From Desertivirga arenae (GTDB taxonomy: Bacteria; Bacteroidota; Bacteroidia; Sphingobacteriales; Sphingobacteriaceae): a DNA stretch of 64,000 nt. Below are positions 17,979-26,520 of the stretch, piece after piece. The notes under the pieces were generated by a model, which was not told the origin of the DNA, searched no databases, and saw only the letters and a list, made by a program, of their open reading frames with translations. Location: positions 186,001 to 250,000 of the forward strand of contig NZ_JAFEWE010000007.1 of the NCBI RefSeq assembly GCF_017355785.1. Direction: 5' to 3'. Position 1 is the first letter of the stretch. Every line of letters starts with the position of its first letter. Made by a program: the position numbers and the translations under genes.

Positions 17979-19334
17979 ATGGAAAATTCGAGAAGGGACT
18001 TTATTAAAAAAGCAGTAATAGCTGCTACCGGAGCTTATGCGGGGACCCTGGGTATGTCGGCAAAAAGCTATGGCAATATAATTGGCGCAAATGATCGTAT
18101 CAGAGTTGGAGCTGTCGGATTTTCAGACAGGTTTCAAAATACCTTGTTCCCCTGTTTTCTGAACCATTATAAGGAGCTGAATTGTGATTTAATAGCTCTT
18201 TCAGATCTCTGGAATTATCGTCGGGACCTGGGAGCCGAGCATATTAAAAAGAAGATCGGTCATGGAATAGCTACATGCAGGAACAATGATGAGCTGTATG
18301 CCTTAAAAGATCTTGATGCGGTTATCATTAGCACTCCAGATTTTTCCCATGCATTGAATGCTATTGAAGCTGTTCAGAATAAGAAGGACGTGTATTGTGA
18401 AAAGCCCTTTGCTGAAACTATGGACGATGCCAGGGAAGCTTTAAAGGCTGTCAGAAAGTCTAAGCAGATTCTCCAGATAGGTTCTCAGAGAAGAAGCGGG
18501 CAGAACTATCAGGCCGCGGCAGATTTTATTAAGCAGGGTAAGTTTGGGAACATCACCATGGTGGAGCTGAGCTGGAATGTGAATCAACCGGGACGCTGGC
18601 GCAGGCCAGAACTTGTATCTAAATTAAAAGAGAAGGATACAGATTGGAAACGATTTTTGTTAAACCGTCCCTTTGAAACTTTTGACCCCCGGATCTATCT
18701 CGAATACCGGTTGTTCTGGCCTTACTCTTCAGGCATGCCGGGGCAGTGGATGAGCCACCAGATCGATACTGTTCACTGGTTCACCGGTTTGCCTCATCCG
18801 CGTAGTGTAACAGCAAATGGGGGGATCTATCAATGGAAAGACGGCAGGCGTAACTGGGATACAACAACCGCGGTGTTTGATTATGGTCCTTTAAATAACA
18901 AGACGGAAGGTTTTCAGGTAGTTTTCAGCTCAAGAATGCATAATGGGGATGAAAGACCTGCAGAAATCTATTACTCAAATGGTGGCGAGCTGAATCTGAT
19001 CACCAATAAAATTTCTCCGCAAGGAGGCTTAACGGAAAAAGCAGCGGCAGCAATGGGGATGAAGGCCAACTTGCTTTCTGAAGTAAAACTTTCTGCTCCT
19101 TCAGCTGCGGCGGCATCCGCCAATACCGGCGCAGATGTATTAAGCTCTAATCATATGAGGAACTGGCTGGAATGTATTCGCAGCCGGAAAGAACCTAATG
19201 CTCCGGTTGAAGCCGGGTATTATCATTCTATTGCCACTATAATGACAAACGCAGCAGTACGTACAGGGGGCAAAGCTACATTCGACCAGGATCGTCAGGA
19301 AGTAATTGTTGATGGTAAAGTCTTCAAGTATTAG
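17979..19334 (+). CDS. Gfo/Idh/MocA family oxidoreductase, Tat-exported
   Basis: NAD(P)-dependent sugar dehydrogenase family. The N-terminus has a twin-arginine signal (SRRDFIKKAVIAATG), so the folded enzyme with its cofactor is likely exported to the periplasm. The nucleotide-binding domain follows (VGAVGFSDR, residues 43-51, a slightly unusual glycine loop), then the family's EKP motif (Glu141-Lys142-Pro143) and the substrate domain with MSHQIDTVHWFTG. An Ala-rich stretch near residues 345-380 looks like a flexible insert. It is the third gene of the operon, 11 bases after DUF1080. A likely role is oxidation of a sugar hydroxyl, probably C3, to give the substrate of the DUF1080 enzyme. The sugar it accepts is unknown. 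Confidence 0.87.
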   Translation: MENSRRDFIKKAVIAATGAYAGTLGMSAKSYGNIIGANDRIRVGAVGFSDRFQNTLFPCFLNHYKELNCDLIALSDLWNYRRDLGAEHIKKKIGHGIATCRNNDELYALKDLDAVIISTPDFSHALNAIEAVQNKKDVYCEKPFAETMDDAREALKAVRKSKQILQIGSQRRSGQNYQAAADFIKQGKFGNITMVELSWNVNQPGRWRRPELVSKLKEKDTDWKRFLLNRPFETFDPRIYLEYRLFWPYSSGMPGQWMSHQIDTVHWFTGLPHPRSVTANGGIYQWKDGRRNWDTTTAVFDYGPLNNKTEGFQVVFSSRMHNGDERPAEIYYSNGGELNLITNKISPQGGLTEKAAAAMGMKANLLSEVKLSAPSAAAASANTGADVLSSNHMRNWLECIRSRKEPNAPVEAGYYHSIATIMTNAAVRTGGKATFDQDRQEVIVDGKVFKY

Positions 19335-19350
19335 AAAGGAAATCAACAGC

Positions 19351-19389
19351 AAAAGCTTCCCTTATCCTTTTCGGCTTTGGGAAGCTTTT
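19351..19389. terminator. Bidirectional terminator between oxidoreductase and response regulator
   Basis: AAAAGCTTCCC (19351-19361) pairs perfectly with GGGAAGCTTTT (19379-19389), an 11-bp stem with a 17-base loop. A residues before and T residues after let it work in both directions, serving the oxidoreductase (plus) and the response regulator (minus), which converge here. Confidence 0.8.
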
Positions 19390-19415
19390 ACGAAAGCCTT
19401 ATTACCGGGAATCTC

Positions 19416-20201
19416 TTAATTGATTTCCTCTTCTTTAGACGACTTGTTGAGAGAGTTCAGGTATTCAAGGGGAGCCATTTTGAAGTAGCGCTGGAAATTC
19501 TTGTTAAAAAGGCTCTGACTTCCATATCCTACCATCTTGGCAATTTCATACTGTGAAAACTCATTTTGTGCCATCAGTCGTACAGCCTTTTTCAAGCGGG
19601 TAACATCTATCAATTCTTTTGGAGACAAAGAGGAAAGCGATTTTACTTTCCTGTACAATGTCGGCCTGCTCATATTCATATGATCTGCAAGCTCATCGAT
19701 ATTCAGATCCGGATCTTTTATGTTCTTGCGTATGTATTCATCCAATTTTTTCAAAAATGCTTCGTCTGTCTTAGAGTGAGCCATTACACGAACATCTTCA
19801 AATGGCGAACTGGCAAAATGTTCTTTTATTTTCAGACGGTTCCTTAGCAGGCTGGCTATTTGGGCTTTAAGCAAACCGGGAGAGAACGGCTTTTGAATAT
19901 AAAGGTCGGCACCTGATTCCAATCCCTCAATGTGAGCCTGGTGTGAGTTTTTCGAAGTTAACAGTACGACTGGAATGTGGCAATATTCAACATTGGATTT
20001 TATAACCCTGCAAAGCTCAAAGCCGTCGATTCCGGGCATCATGATATCTGAAATAATAAGATCCACGATCTCTGTGTTCAGGATTGATAGAGCGCTTTCT
20101 CCATCAAGTGCGGTATATAGCTTGTAATCCTGTCGCAGGACTGTGGATAAGAACTTTAAGATATCCTCGTGATCGTCAATTAATAAAATACTGTCAGTCA
20201 T
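19416..20201 (-). CDS. Response regulator with AraC-type DNA-binding domain (PUL 1)
   Basis: Transcriptional regulator of a two-component system. Residues 1-120 are a receiver domain with the acidic pair Asp9-Asp10, phospho-acceptor Asp52 (IISDIMMPG) and Lys in IQKPF. Residues about 150-250 hold an AraC-type double helix-turn-helix: LNIDELADHMNMSRPTLYRK and SQYEIAKMVGYGSQSLFNKN. The ATG begins one base after the TAA of the histidine kinase gene, in another reading frame, so translation is probably coupled. In most Bacteroidota PULs these two domains are the C-terminal part of one hybrid protein; here they are a separate protein. It is the best candidate for binding the six TGA-N6-WCGAN-N7-TGA elements in PUL 1; that link is inference. 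Confidence 0.93.
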   Translation of the reverse strand: MTDSILLIDDHEDILKFLSTVLRQDYKLYTALDGESALSILNTEIVDLIISDIMMPGIDGFELCRVIKSNVEYCHIPVVLLTSKNSHQAHIEGLESGADLYIQKPFSPGLLKAQIASLLRNRLKIKEHFASSPFEDVRVMAHSKTDEAFLKKLDEYIRKNIKDPDLNIDELADHMNMSRPTLYRKVKSLSSLSPKELIDVTRLKKAVRLMAQNEFSQYEIAKMVGYGSQSLFNKNFQRYFKMAPLEYLNSLNKSSKEEEIN

Positions 20202-20202
20202 T

Positions 20203-23200
20203 TTAGTTTTTATTTTTCCAGCTGCTTAAATTAAATTCAAATTTCTGATGAATGGGTAATGTCAGTTCGAAGATGACGTTGTCTGTTTCCCCTGATAGTA
20301 ACTTTAAGGTTCCACTATGAAGCTCCGTGAGAGATTTAGCCAGCGAAAGACCTATACCTGTTCCTGGTTTGTCCTGACTTTCAACCCTAAAGAACGGCTC
20401 AAATATCTGCTCTCGATAATCATCTGGAATGCCTTTGCCATCGTTCCAGAATTGAATTGAAAAGTGAGAACTATCAGGTCCTATAGCTTCAAGCTGTATT
20501 TTTGAAGCACTTCCTGCATATTTTAATGCATTTGATATAAGGTTAGAAGTTATTTTTACAAGTGCTTCTTTATCTGCAAACGCAATTATATCGTAATCAG
20601 GCAATTCAAGTTGGAGGAAGATCCGTGACTTTTCCGCCTCTTTCTGAAAAGCTACTACCTGTTCCTTTAAAAGCTTGTTGATATTGGTATTAACGAAGTT
20701 TAGCCCGAATTGATGCGTCTCCGTCTTTCGGAAGTCCAGAAGTTGTCCTGTTAATTCAGAAAGACGTTGCGCATGTTTCTCTACCATTAGCAGGTTTTCT
20801 TTCATTTCACTCTCTTCATCCGCATCATTCACCATGAGTTCGACAGGTCCCAGGATAAGGGTTAAGGGTGTCTGTATCTCATGGGCAATATTGGTAAAGA
20901 ATTGAATCTTGGCCTGATAGATCTCTTTCTCTTTCTCATGTTCAAATAGCCTGAGTTTCTGGAGATTTTTTCTTTCTAAATTCCTGTGATAGTAGCGAAT
21001 AGCCCAGAATAGACTAAGCGAGAGGATTAGTATATAAATGACGTACGCAATTTCGCTTTTCCAGAACGGAGGAAGTATCCTAATATGAAGTTTTCGTTCA
21101 TTTCCAATCCAGCTACCTACATTACTTTTAGCTTTTAAAATAAAAGTATATTCTCCGGGAGACAAATCTGTGAAATAAGCCTTTCTGTTTTTACTCAAGT
21201 AGGTACTGCTTTTATCCAAGCCCTGCATTTGAAACTCATAACGGGTAACCTCGGGAGATGAATAGTTTAAGGCTGCGAATTCGATACTGAAATTGTTTTG
21301 ATTATAAGCGAGAACTATCGAGTCGGTATATAAAATAGATTTCTTCAAAGGTCCATTTGGAAGGTCCGGAGTAATTTCTTTGTCATTGATCTGGAAGCCC
21401 GTTATATAGGTTAAGGGTTTGATATCAGTTTGCCTGAACTCTTTAGGGTTAAAAGCTATAAGACCTTTTACAGAGCCAAAGTACATTTTTCCGTTATTGT
21501 CTTTGTATGCCGAATTGAAGTTGAACTGATCGGTGATTAAGCCGTTAGCTTTAGTATAGACCTTGAAATCATATGTGCGCATGTTCAAACAGATTAAACC
21601 TTTAAGAGAACTTATCCAAAGGTGGCCGGTATCATCTTCAAGGATCCTGAAAAGAATATTCGTAGGCAATCCTGTCTGAATGTTAAATTTCTTTATCGTT
21701 CTTCTATCAGGACTTAACCTGATCAGGCCGCCACCTTCGGTTGTAAACCATAGCGCGTGATTACTATCTTCGAAAATGCCATAGACGGCAAACTCATTAA
21801 TAATTTTATCTTTGACCTTGTCACCAAACCTTAGATTGCCATATCTTCCCGTCTTAGGATTGTAATAGAATGCGCCTTGGGATACGCTTCCAGTCCAAAT
21901 ATTACCTTTAGAATCTTCGGTTATGGCAAATACATAGGAGTTGAAAGGAATCTGGCTTATCCTAGTAAACGTTTTCTTCCTTCTGTCATACTTGAAAAGA
22001 CCAGAACCTGTGTAGGCTGTGCCAACGAGAAGGGTACTGTCACGCGTAAGGTAGATGGAGAGGACGAAATCGCTGGTTTGGTCCTCTCCATTTCCGATTA
22101 GCCTGAATCTATTAGTTATCAAACCTGTTCGCATATCCATTATCTCCATTCCATGAAGAAAGGGCCCTATGAATAATTGGTTGTCTAGCGCAAGCAGACC
22201 ATGAATATTAGGATAAGAGATCGCTCCCTTCATACCGTTGGCTTTATAGTTGGTGAAAAGCTGTGTAACAGGATTAAATTTATTTATACCTCCATCCTCT
22301 GTACCTATCCAGAGATTGCCCTTGTTATCCGAACAGATTTCGCGTACTACTTCGCCAGAAAGAGAATTTTCACTATGGACCGGATAGAATTTATTGAAAC
22401 GGGCATTTTCTTTAGAGTAATAGCTCACCCCTCCAAAAAAGGTTCCTGCCCACAAGCCTCCCTGACTATCTCTGCATAAGGTATATACTGCATTGTCTGC
22501 TAAGGAATAAGGATCGCCAGGTTTTTTGCGAAGGTTACGGATCGAATTGCTTTTAAGATTATAAATATAGATCCCAGATTCTGTACCAACCCAATACTCA
22601 TCCTGCTCCCCCTTTGCAATATCACGTACATACATGTCTGAGTGATCACTGCTTCCAAGTGTTAAATTTATAATTGCTCCCGTCTTTCTATTGTAGCTCT
22701 TCAGACCTTGTTTAAAGCATCCGATCAGTATTTCATTTTCATTCACAGGATATATCTCGCTGATTGATCTAAGATGCCGCGGGGTAAGATTATCAAACAA
22801 TTCTATCCTGGTCATAGACTTATTTCTTATACCATACACAGAGATGATACCTTCGTTATTGCCTATCCATAAATTCATTCTCGTGTCTATGGCAAGGCAA
22901 GAGGCGACTATTCCAAAATCCCTTAACTCTTTTTTTTTCTGATCATACTTATACAGCGATGAATTGGCAGAAAACCACAAATTGTTCTCGTCGTCAATCA
23001 CCAGATCATTAATATACGCCTGAGCTGCTCCTTCGAGGGCAGTAAACACTTCTTTCACCGGATCGAACATAAAAACTCCTTTTCCGGTTCCGACCCAAAG
23101 CATCCCATTTTTATCCTCTGCAAGATCCCTTATCACGTTATTGCCTACGTTCCCAAACTTGTTTTTTTTGTTGCGGTAAATTTTGAAACTGTACCCATCG

Positions 23201-23394
23201 AAACGATTAAGCCCACCCCGGGTTCCTATCCACATCAGTCCCCGGCTATCCTGGAAGATAGAAGTAACTGAGTTATGAGCTAATCCATCTTCAGCCTGGT
23301 AATGTTTGAAATAGTATGACTGGGACGAGCTGGTTAAGGCCCAGGAACAGAAAATCATTACCAGGAAAGTTGTGGCTCGAAGTAGGAAGTTCAT
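20203..23394 (-). CDS. Propeller-sensor histidine kinase of PUL 1 (hybrid type without its regulator half)
   Basis: Inner-membrane sensor kinase that reads a periplasmic glycan fragment. After a signal or anchor segment (residues 1-25) come about 14 Reg_prop repeats forming two seven-bladed propellers (for example GLMWIGTRGGLNRFDGYSF, GNLWIGTEDGGINKF), to about residue 660. A Y_Y_Y domain follows (YEFQMQGLD, LSPGEYTFILKAKS), then a membrane helix near 780-800 (IAYVIYILILSLSLFWAI), a HisKA domain with His838 (NIAHEIQTPLTLILGP) and a HATPase domain with N, G1 and G2 boxes (SNALKYA, DGKGIP, GTGIGLSLAKSL). It ends directly after the ATPase domain. Receiver and AraC domains, which normally continue the chain, are in the next gene. 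It is divergent from the glycosidase at 23659. Confidence 0.95.
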   Translation of the reverse strand: MNFLLRATTFLVMIFCSWALTSSSQSYYFKHYQAEDGLAHNSVTSIFQDSRGLMWIGTRGGLNRFDGYSFKIYRNKKNKFGNVGNNVIRDLAEDKNGMLWVGTGKGVFMFDPVKEVFTALEGAAQAYINDLVIDDENNLWFSANSSLYKYDQKKKELRDFGIVASCLAIDTRMNLWIGNNEGIISVYGIRNKSMTRIELFDNLTPRHLRSISEIYPVNENEILIGCFKQGLKSYNRKTGAIINLTLGSSDHSDMYVRDIAKGEQDEYWVGTESGIYIYNLKSNSIRNLRKKPGDPYSLADNAVYTLCRDSQGGLWAGTFFGGVSYYSKENARFNKFYPVHSENSLSGEVVREICSDNKGNLWIGTEDGGINKFNPVTQLFTNYKANGMKGAISYPNIHGLLALDNQLFIGPFLHGMEIMDMRTGLITNRFRLIGNGEDQTSDFVLSIYLTRDSTLLVGTAYTGSGLFKYDRRKKTFTRISQIPFNSYVFAITEDSKGNIWTGSVSQGAFYYNPKTGRYGNLRFGDKVKDKIINEFAVYGIFEDSNHALWFTTEGGGLIRLSPDRRTIKKFNIQTGLPTNILFRILEDDTGHLWISSLKGLICLNMRTYDFKVYTKANGLITDQFNFNSAYKDNNGKMYFGSVKGLIAFNPKEFRQTDIKPLTYITGFQINDKEITPDLPNGPLKKSILYTDSIVLAYNQNNFSIEFAALNYSSPEVTRYEFQMQGLDKSSTYLSKNRKAYFTDLSPGEYTFILKAKSNVGSWIGNERKLHIRILPPFWKSEIAYVIYILILSLSLFWAIRYYHRNLERKNLQKLRLFEHEKEKEIYQAKIQFFTNIAHEIQTPLTLILGPVELMVNDADEESEMKENLLMVEKHAQRLSELTGQLLDFRKTETHQFGLNFVNTNINKLLKEQVVAFQKEAEKSRIFLQLELPDYDIIAFADKEALVKITSNLISNALKYAGSASKIQLEAIGPDSSHFSIQFWNDGKGIPDDYREQIFEPFFRVESQDKPGTGIGLSLAKSLTELHSGTLKLLSGETDNVIFELTLPIHQKFEFNLSSWKNKN

Positions 23395-23407
23395 AATCAG
23401 TCAGTAT

Positions 23408-23415
23408 CAAATATA
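23408..23415 (-). promoter_or_regulatory. -7 promoter box for the PUL 1 sensor/regulator operon
   Basis: Read on the minus strand, TATATTTG matches the Bacteroidota -7 consensus TAnnTTTG at all fixed positions. It lies 13 bases before the kinase ATG, so the leader would be very short. No clear -33 TTTG was found at the usual 19-base spacing. Confidence 0.45.
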
Positions 23416-23540
23416 CTTAATAGGTCCTGATATTGTAACTAAATACTCTATTATTGATAGTATTATCTAAATATTTTTCTGTTTAATTCCTTGATTGTCT
23501 GATTGTTGTGTTTGTTTTTTAAGCGTAATCAGGGCAAGTT

Positions 23541-23596
23541 TGAGACAATTCGACAATAACATGAACAAATAATAGCAACGCCATCAATTTAATTTG
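23541..23596 (+). promoter_or_regulatory. PUL 1 operator/promoter, copy E (before six-hairpin glycosidase)
   Basis: TGA (23541-23543), TCGAC (23550-23554) and TGA (23562-23564), then TTAATTTG ending at 23596, again 46 bases from T to G. The spacer after TCGAC is the most diverged of the set (AATAACA). The glycosidase start is 63 bases downstream, and the regulator operon lies divergently on the other side. Confidence 0.65.
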
Positions 23597-23658
23597 AACC
23601 TGACAGCAAATTAGAATGACAAGCATTCTTCTGCCGGTAAGTAGTCTGATTTTCAACC

Positions 23659-26475
23659 ATGATCAAATCTTATAAAATACTTCTCACAGCGATAGTTTGG
23701 CTAGAGTTACTGGTAAATTCGTTTGCTCAACCAAGTCCGTCAATTTATACTTCCTGGGAAAAAGGATTTACTAATTCTCTCAAAGGAACACATGATATGG
23801 CCCTTCCAGATTGGGGACCATACTCAGACCGTTCTGTTGGTGTTTCTCATATACCTGCAGCAAATAATGGGATCCGCTTTGATGTCGCTGTTCAACCCTC
23901 TTTATATTTTCGAAATCTAACTCCTTTAGCTAATGTCAAGCGTGAATCGGGTTATCATCCCTGGAGAGCTACTCCCGATCTTTCTTATTACTCCTACCGA
24001 TTTGAACTGGAATGGAAAGACAGGGTATTTTGTGATGTCGCAGTTTGTAAGGTAGATGAACGAAGCCGATTGATTAAAGCAGAGTTTGTCAATAATACGG
24101 GCAGCAACAGAAGCCTTGCTTTAAATATTTTTAGTTCAATTACCTACCCCTATGAAAGAAAAGTGGCCGCTGTTTTACCTGCAATGGTAGAATGGTACCG
24201 GGCTCCAGACTATCAACAATTTTTAGAAAGCGTTAAGCCCTGGAACTATAACCTGGTATACGATGGGCAATTGCGGGGACAGGTGAGGGATGAAAGCTCA
24301 GTGAGTAATACGGCAATTATATGTGGGAGGAACGGTAAAGGAACGTTGATATACAAGGTTTCAAACAACAGGAGGCTTAAAAATGGTGTGATCGTGATAA
24401 GAGCCAAAGCTATTTCGGGATCGGGTGCCATACTGCAACCTGTGGTGAATAGACGTCTATTAAAGCCTATTACGATCCAAAGATCTGATGGGTATTCAAT
24501 AGCTGAGATAGATGTGGATGACTTGCCAAATGGTGATTTCGATTTCTCTTTAGAAACGATGAATAACACGATTTGCAGGATCGATGGTTTTGTACTCGTT
24601 AAAAGAACAGAGATTTCATCCATAAATTTTGTTGACCAACAGCTGAACTTTACTCCAAAACAAATAGAGCAGGTACTCCCGAATGCCGCTGTACTTAAAT
24701 TTGATGACATAAAAGAATATTATGGAATTGTTTGGGATGATCATTCTGCAGAAGAGAGAGAATTATCAGACGACAATCCTGATAAAGTACTAAGCATATT
24801 TAATCACCTGGTACGATCTGAAAAGGAAAATGTAAAGCCTACCCGAATTGGAGGTAATGGAAAGGGTTGGTTTAAAAATATCTTTTCTGCCCCGATCAAG
24901 ATTAAGCCCGGACAAAGAGCTTCCCGGTATGTGTATATCGTATCAGGATTTAGCAAAATAGAGGTGATTAATAAGTTAAGATCCTTTGACAGGCGCTGGG
25001 AAGATGGGCAAAGATTACTTGAAAAGGAAAGCGATGCGCTATCTCATCGTTCAATTAATAGAGCTGGTATCCCTTACCAATTCAGTTTGCAGTTATTGGA
25101 AGCGACGACACTTACTAATTTGCTTTACCCCACCTTTACGGTAAATCAATATGTAAAACATACTACCCCTGGAAAAAAATGGAGTTCATTGTATACATGG
25201 GATTCCGGTTTTATAGGTTTAGGCTATTGCGCCCTTAATATGGGTAGGGCTCTTGAAAGTCTTAATGCTTATACGATGGATAGTAAAGAGCAGTCTGCTT
25301 TTTTGGAACATGGCACACCTTTACCAGTTCAGGCCTATCTGTATAATGAGTTATGGAACAAAACCCAGAATCCAGAATATTTAAGCTATTTCTATCCTCG
25401 ACTGAAAAGGTATTATGAATTTCTTGGAGGGGCAGAAAATTCCCCGACAAGAAAATTGCAATCGAATTTACTTAGCACATGGGATATTTTTTATAACTCG
25501 GGTGGCTGGGATGATTACTCTCCGCAAGTATTTGTACATCAGAATAAACTAGAACGGCTTGTAGCACCTACGATCAATACCGCCCATCAAATACGTTTTG
25601 CGAAGCTTTTAAGGATGGCCGCATGGCAACTGGGCAGAAATAGGGATATGGAGCAATACAATTCTGATATTAATATTTATAGCCAGGCTTTGCAGGAAAA
25701 TGCATGGGACGAAGACGCTGGCTATTACGGCTATGTGGAACATGACCAGAACGGTAGGGCTAAAGGCTTACTAAAATTTCGCGATGGTAAGAACTTTAAT
25801 ATGGGGCTTGATGGTTGTAGTCCCTTGATTGCCGGGATCTGTACTTCAGGACAGCAGAAAAAAATACTCGACAACCTTTTTTCTCCAGGCAAGCTTTGGA
25901 CTGACCAGGGTATTACAGCAATAGATCAAAGTGCTCCTTATTACAATAAAGACGGTTACTGGAATGGCCGGGTTTGGATGCCCCATCAATGGTTTTTTTG
26001 GAAGACAATGCTTGATCTAAATGAGCCGGAAAAAGCCATTAAAATTGCTCAGACGGCCTTGGACGTTTGGAAAAGGGAAACGGAAGATTCCTATAACTGC
26101 TGGGAGAATTTTAGTGTAGAAACCGGAAACGGGGGCGGATGGCACCAGTTCGGTGCTCTATCATCGCCGGTATTGAATTGGTTTAGTGCGCTATTTCGTC
26201 CCGGTACAATAACCTATGGCTACAACATATGGCCTCTAGCTCAGAAATTAGGTGCGGATAATGCGTCTTTCGTCGCAAAGTTCAAGCTATTTGATGAAGG
26301 AAATAAAAGAACAAGCATGTTAATCTGCCTGAATGATAAGCATGTTTATCAGGCTAGATGCAATGGGGAAAAAGTCGATTTACAGAAGATATCCGACGGT
26401 CTGTACATTATCAGGATACAATTAACAGAATCAGAAAAGGATGTCTTTAGTTTAGAAGTTACCAAAGCACTTTAA
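23659..26475 (+). CDS. Secreted (alpha/alpha)6 glycosidase, GH63/GH37-like
   Basis: Signal peptide to about residue 23 (LVNSFAQ). Residues 30-470 look beta-rich and resemble the N-terminal sandwich of six-hairpin glycosidases. Residues about 470-860 carry the toroid: LYTWDSGFIGLGYCALN, GTPLPVQAYLYNELWN, NSGGWDDYSPQ, the pattern DGYWNGRVWMPHQWFFWKTM and TYGYNIWPLAQ near the end. The WDS and GGWDDYSP pattern recalls GH63 mannosylglycerate-hydrolase-like and GH37 trehalase-like enzymes, which invert configuration using an Asp and a Glu. I cannot assign a numbered family with confidence. It follows operator copy E and is 45 bases upstream of a sulfatase, so it may act on a sugar exposed by desulfation. 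The substrate is unknown. Confidence 0.65.
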   Translation: MIKSYKILLTAIVWLELLVNSFAQPSPSIYTSWEKGFTNSLKGTHDMALPDWGPYSDRSVGVSHIPAANNGIRFDVAVQPSLYFRNLTPLANVKRESGYHPWRATPDLSYYSYRFELEWKDRVFCDVAVCKVDERSRLIKAEFVNNTGSNRSLALNIFSSITYPYERKVAAVLPAMVEWYRAPDYQQFLESVKPWNYNLVYDGQLRGQVRDESSVSNTAIICGRNGKGTLIYKVSNNRRLKNGVIVIRAKAISGSGAILQPVVNRRLLKPITIQRSDGYSIAEIDVDDLPNGDFDFSLETMNNTICRIDGFVLVKRTEISSINFVDQQLNFTPKQIEQVLPNAAVLKFDDIKEYYGIVWDDHSAEERELSDDNPDKVLSIFNHLVRSEKENVKPTRIGGNGKGWFKNIFSAPIKIKPGQRASRYVYIVSGFSKIEVINKLRSFDRRWEDGQRLLEKESDALSHRSINRAGIPYQFSLQLLEATTLTNLLYPTFTVNQYVKHTTPGKKWSSLYTWDSGFIGLGYCALNMGRALESLNAYTMDSKEQSAFLEHGTPLPVQAYLYNELWNKTQNPEYLSYFYPRLKRYYEFLGGAENSPTRKLQSNLLSTWDIFYNSGGWDDYSPQVFVHQNKLERLVAPTINTAHQIRFAKLLRMAAWQLGRNRDMEQYNSDINIYSQALQENAWDEDAGYYGYVEHDQNGRAKGLLKFRDGKNFNMGLDGCSPLIAGICTSGQQKKILDNLFSPGKLWTDQGITAIDQSAPYYNKDGYWNGRVWMPHQWFFWKTMLDLNEPEKAIKIAQTALDVWKRETEDSYNCWENFSVETGNGGGWHQFGALSSPVLNWFSALFRPGTITYGYNIWPLAQKLGADNASFVAKFKLFDEGNKRTSMLICLNDKHVYQARCNGEKVDLQKISDGLYIIRIQLTESEKDVFSLEVTKAL

Positions 26476-26520
26476 TATAGGTTAGTCAGGAAATTTAAAA
26501 GGGGTTTAAAAGCTTGTGAT

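Noticed and set aside
17979-19334. Gfo/Idh/MocA protein as a cytoplasmic inositol dehydrogenase
   Set aside because: A twin-arginine export signal and the DUF1080 neighbour point to a periplasmic glycan-related role.
20199-20206. Sequencing frameshift splitting one hybrid kinase
   Set aside because: It cannot be ruled out, but a clean stop, a start codon one base later and intact domains on both sides make a real gene boundary more likely; kept as a finding to check.
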